Shown piece by piece: positions 62,171-64,000 of a DNA stretch of 64,000 nt. Origin of the DNA: Symsagittifera roscoffensis (taxonomy: Eukaryota > Xenacoelomorpha > Acoela > Convolutidae); assembly GCF_963678635.1 (NCBI RefSeq), contig NC_087063.1, positions 83,933,574 to 83,997,573 of the forward strand. The letters run 5' to 3'. How positions within the stretch are numbered: the stretch's first letter is position 1; every line of letters begins with the position of its first letter. Under the pieces are notes generated by a model, which was not told where the DNA came from, did no database searches, and worked only from the letters and a program-made list of their open reading frames with translations. The position numbers and the translations under genes were made by a program.

Positions 62171-64000
62171 GTTTGCGTTGTAGTCTGATTGTTATTTGTG
62201 ATGAGAGACGACAAAGCACCCACAGTGTGAACGAAATACATGCAAAGTTTCATCCTGTATTTCCGCCTTTGCTTTTGTTTTAGTAGAAGGAACATGCAGC
62301 ACATTGTATGTGACAATGTAGTCAGAGAAAAAAGTTTCATGAAAATGATCTCAAACTTTTACAAAAAAAGGTTTAGGGAAGCAATAAAAGTCTTAAAAAG
62401 TTCTAATTTATTCTATATTTTTAAACGAAATGATGGATAAAAGTTCCTGAGCGAGCAGAATCTTTAGGGTTTCGAAGTTTTTCAAGCAGTGTTGTTGCTT
62501 CCACCTGCAAGGAGATTCCATGAACAACAATCAGTTAAAAATGATTTCAATGGTATCTTTGCAAAACTCTAAAATAATCGATTCTAATGGATAAAAAGTC
62601 AATTAAAAGTCAAACAACGCAAAAACTAACTTGATTTCTACTTTGTTTGATTTTCAATGAATTTTTAATCCATTAGAATCAATTACATAAGATTATTACA
62701 AAAAGATTATTTTTTATTTTTTCTTTGAAAATAAGCAAAAACCTAGATTTTACAGTATTTAACATTTTTGTATTTTTTCATTATATCAAAATTTCAATCG
62801 TGAAACTGAGACATAAATCCTTCTTGTTTTCTTGCTTGATGACAATGAAAAAATTCAAATAACGTTTTCAATAGTGCTGTCATTTAAATCAAATAGTGTA
62901 TTTCGGCACTCACAAATGCTTTTTCTATAATTGAAACTTCATTTTGTATCAATTTTTCTGAGAAGGTCTCGAGTTATAACTTCTTCTAATAACATGGTGA
63001 GTATTTTAAGTTTTCATAATTTTCGGTAATAAATATTGAAAATGTTGAAGATGTTATTTTTGTTACTAATTTGAATAAGCGATGACATCTGTTGCTTTTT
63101 TGTGTTTTGGATTAATAAAATGATATGAAAACTAAAAGCAAGTTAACTAGCCTTTTTTTCATTTTTTTAATGTTTCAATCAGAGCAATTTTCTGTTTATA
63201 ACTCAAAAACGTGACGATTCAAATCAATTACCGAGCAGAAAAAAGTGATTAAGTTTTAATTAAGTACATTTTGAGCTCTCAGTATCATTAATAACATTCT
63301 AACTTATTATTAAAACTTTTTAGGCTCCCAAACTCAACCCATTTTTATCGACAATGTTAATGAAACGCGTAGATGAAATTCAGTTTTTCAACTAGTTTAA
63401 CCTAAGAAAACGCTAGAAAAATTTTGTGAAACTGTAGCCCTCAATTTTTTTTGATGTTTTTTGTCAACATTCTTGTTTTTATAGCAACAGTTGAAAAAGA
63501 AATTTCGAAACGTTATTTCCCTTTGAAATTGGTCGGGAAAAATCTAAATTTTAGCTAAGGAATGTGAAAATTCAACCATAGATCTACTGACAATAAAATT
63601 ATTTAAAAACGTTGCAGATTCTAGACTACTGTGATCTTTTTTGTCGTACCATTTTCTTGAGGCTGATTCTTAACCTCTTCATCATTATAAAATTTCAATA
63701 TTAGTTGATAAATTCTGAAAACACCAGTTAACGTTTTAATTAGTTTTGTTATTTAAATCAAATAATGTATTTTGACAGATTTTTCTTATGCTGTCTTACT
63801 CTCTTGAACAAAATTCGGAATCAATTTTAAGAATAATATTTGAAGAATAAAATGCAATCTTTTATTTTCACTTAAATCAAATTCCTTATCTTTCAAACTC
63901 GCTCTGAGCACAATGTACAAAATATAATTTTCCCGAGGCTTCAAATAAAAGCCAATAAAAAAGATAAATTGTTATTATAAAGAACAAACTGTAAGACATT
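62171..64000. other. AT-rich non-coding DNA
   Basis: No convincing ORF or structured repeat. A PACC1 N-terminal exon could be hidden here but was not found. Confidence 0.3.

Noticed and set aside
62116..62340. 74-codon minus-strand frame with a hydrophobic Cys-rich start as missing N-terminal exon of the PACC1-like gene
   Set aside because: It overlaps the dispersed repeat, lacks a suitable phase-1 donor that I could identify, and shows no similarity to the expected cytosolic N-terminus.
1..64000. tRNA, rRNA and other structured RNA genes
   Set aside because: No cloverleaf with A and B boxes and no rRNA-like segment was recognised by reading; a covariance-model search would be decisive.

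Overview
The window is nuclear DNA from an animal: AT-rich, with introns, and full of transposable elements. Two host genes are recognisable. One is an uninterrupted single-exon gene for the mitochondrial small-subunit ribosomal protein mS29/DAP3 (minus strand, 2773-1337). The other is the last six coding exons of a proton-activated chloride channel gene of the PACC1/TMEM206 family (minus strand, 59366-35409). The phylum cannot be fixed from the sequence. Canonical GT-AG introns, N-glycosylated membrane-protein exons and the mix of Ty3/Gypsy, RLE-type non-LTR, Penelope-like and hAT-like MITE remnants point to an invertebrate metazoan.

Layout, left to right. 1-1.3 kb: AT-rich DNA with a dispersed repeat that reappears near 61.7-62.2 kb. 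1.3-2.8 kb: mS29. 3.2-4.2 kb: C-terminal fragment of a non-LTR retrotransposon with a restriction-like endonuclease (minus). 4.2 kb and 28.7-29.1 kb: two halves of a decayed non-LTR reverse transcriptase, split by the insertion of element 1. 4310-28705: element 1, a 24.4 kb Ty3/Gypsy-like LTR element on the plus strand (LTRs about 932-935 bp, TSD TTTT). It carries a 7.0 kb internal tandem duplication that starts inside the LTR and ends at the protease/pol border, so leader, gag and protease occur twice. Its reverse transcriptase lacks the N-terminal half and no integrase is visible, yet it keeps about 6.5 kb of long ORFs after RNase H that match no family I recognise. 29.6-35.1 kb: decayed repeats, a Penelope-type GIY-YIG fragment, palindromic repeats and a small MITE.

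35.4-59.4 kb is the PACC1-like gene. Six exons join with consistent phases (1,1,2,0,0) and no stop. One intron holds element 2 (36873-55778), a complete 18.9 kb Ty3/Gypsy-like element in the same orientation as the host gene, with 410-bp LTRs that I could distinguish at only one site and a 4-bp TSD (CTAT). On the minus strand it encodes a small basic ORF overlapping gag, gag, gag-pol (zinc knuckle, protease, RT, RNase H, integrase with GPY/F-like motif), a 303-codon ORF without any ATG, an envelope-like glycoprotein with a signal peptide, and a 559-residue accessory ORF of unknown function with a strong splice donor just after its stop. Gag, RT and env each carry one or two stops or frameshifts. 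Another PACC1 intron holds about 43 copies of a 34-bp minisatellite.

60.8-61.2 kb is a 411-bp hAT-like MITE with a near-perfect 8-bp TSD; from there to 64 kb no gene is visible. The least explained content is the set of accessory ORFs in the two giant retroelements: the ~900-residue ORF of element 1, and the 559-residue and ATG-less ORFs of element 2.
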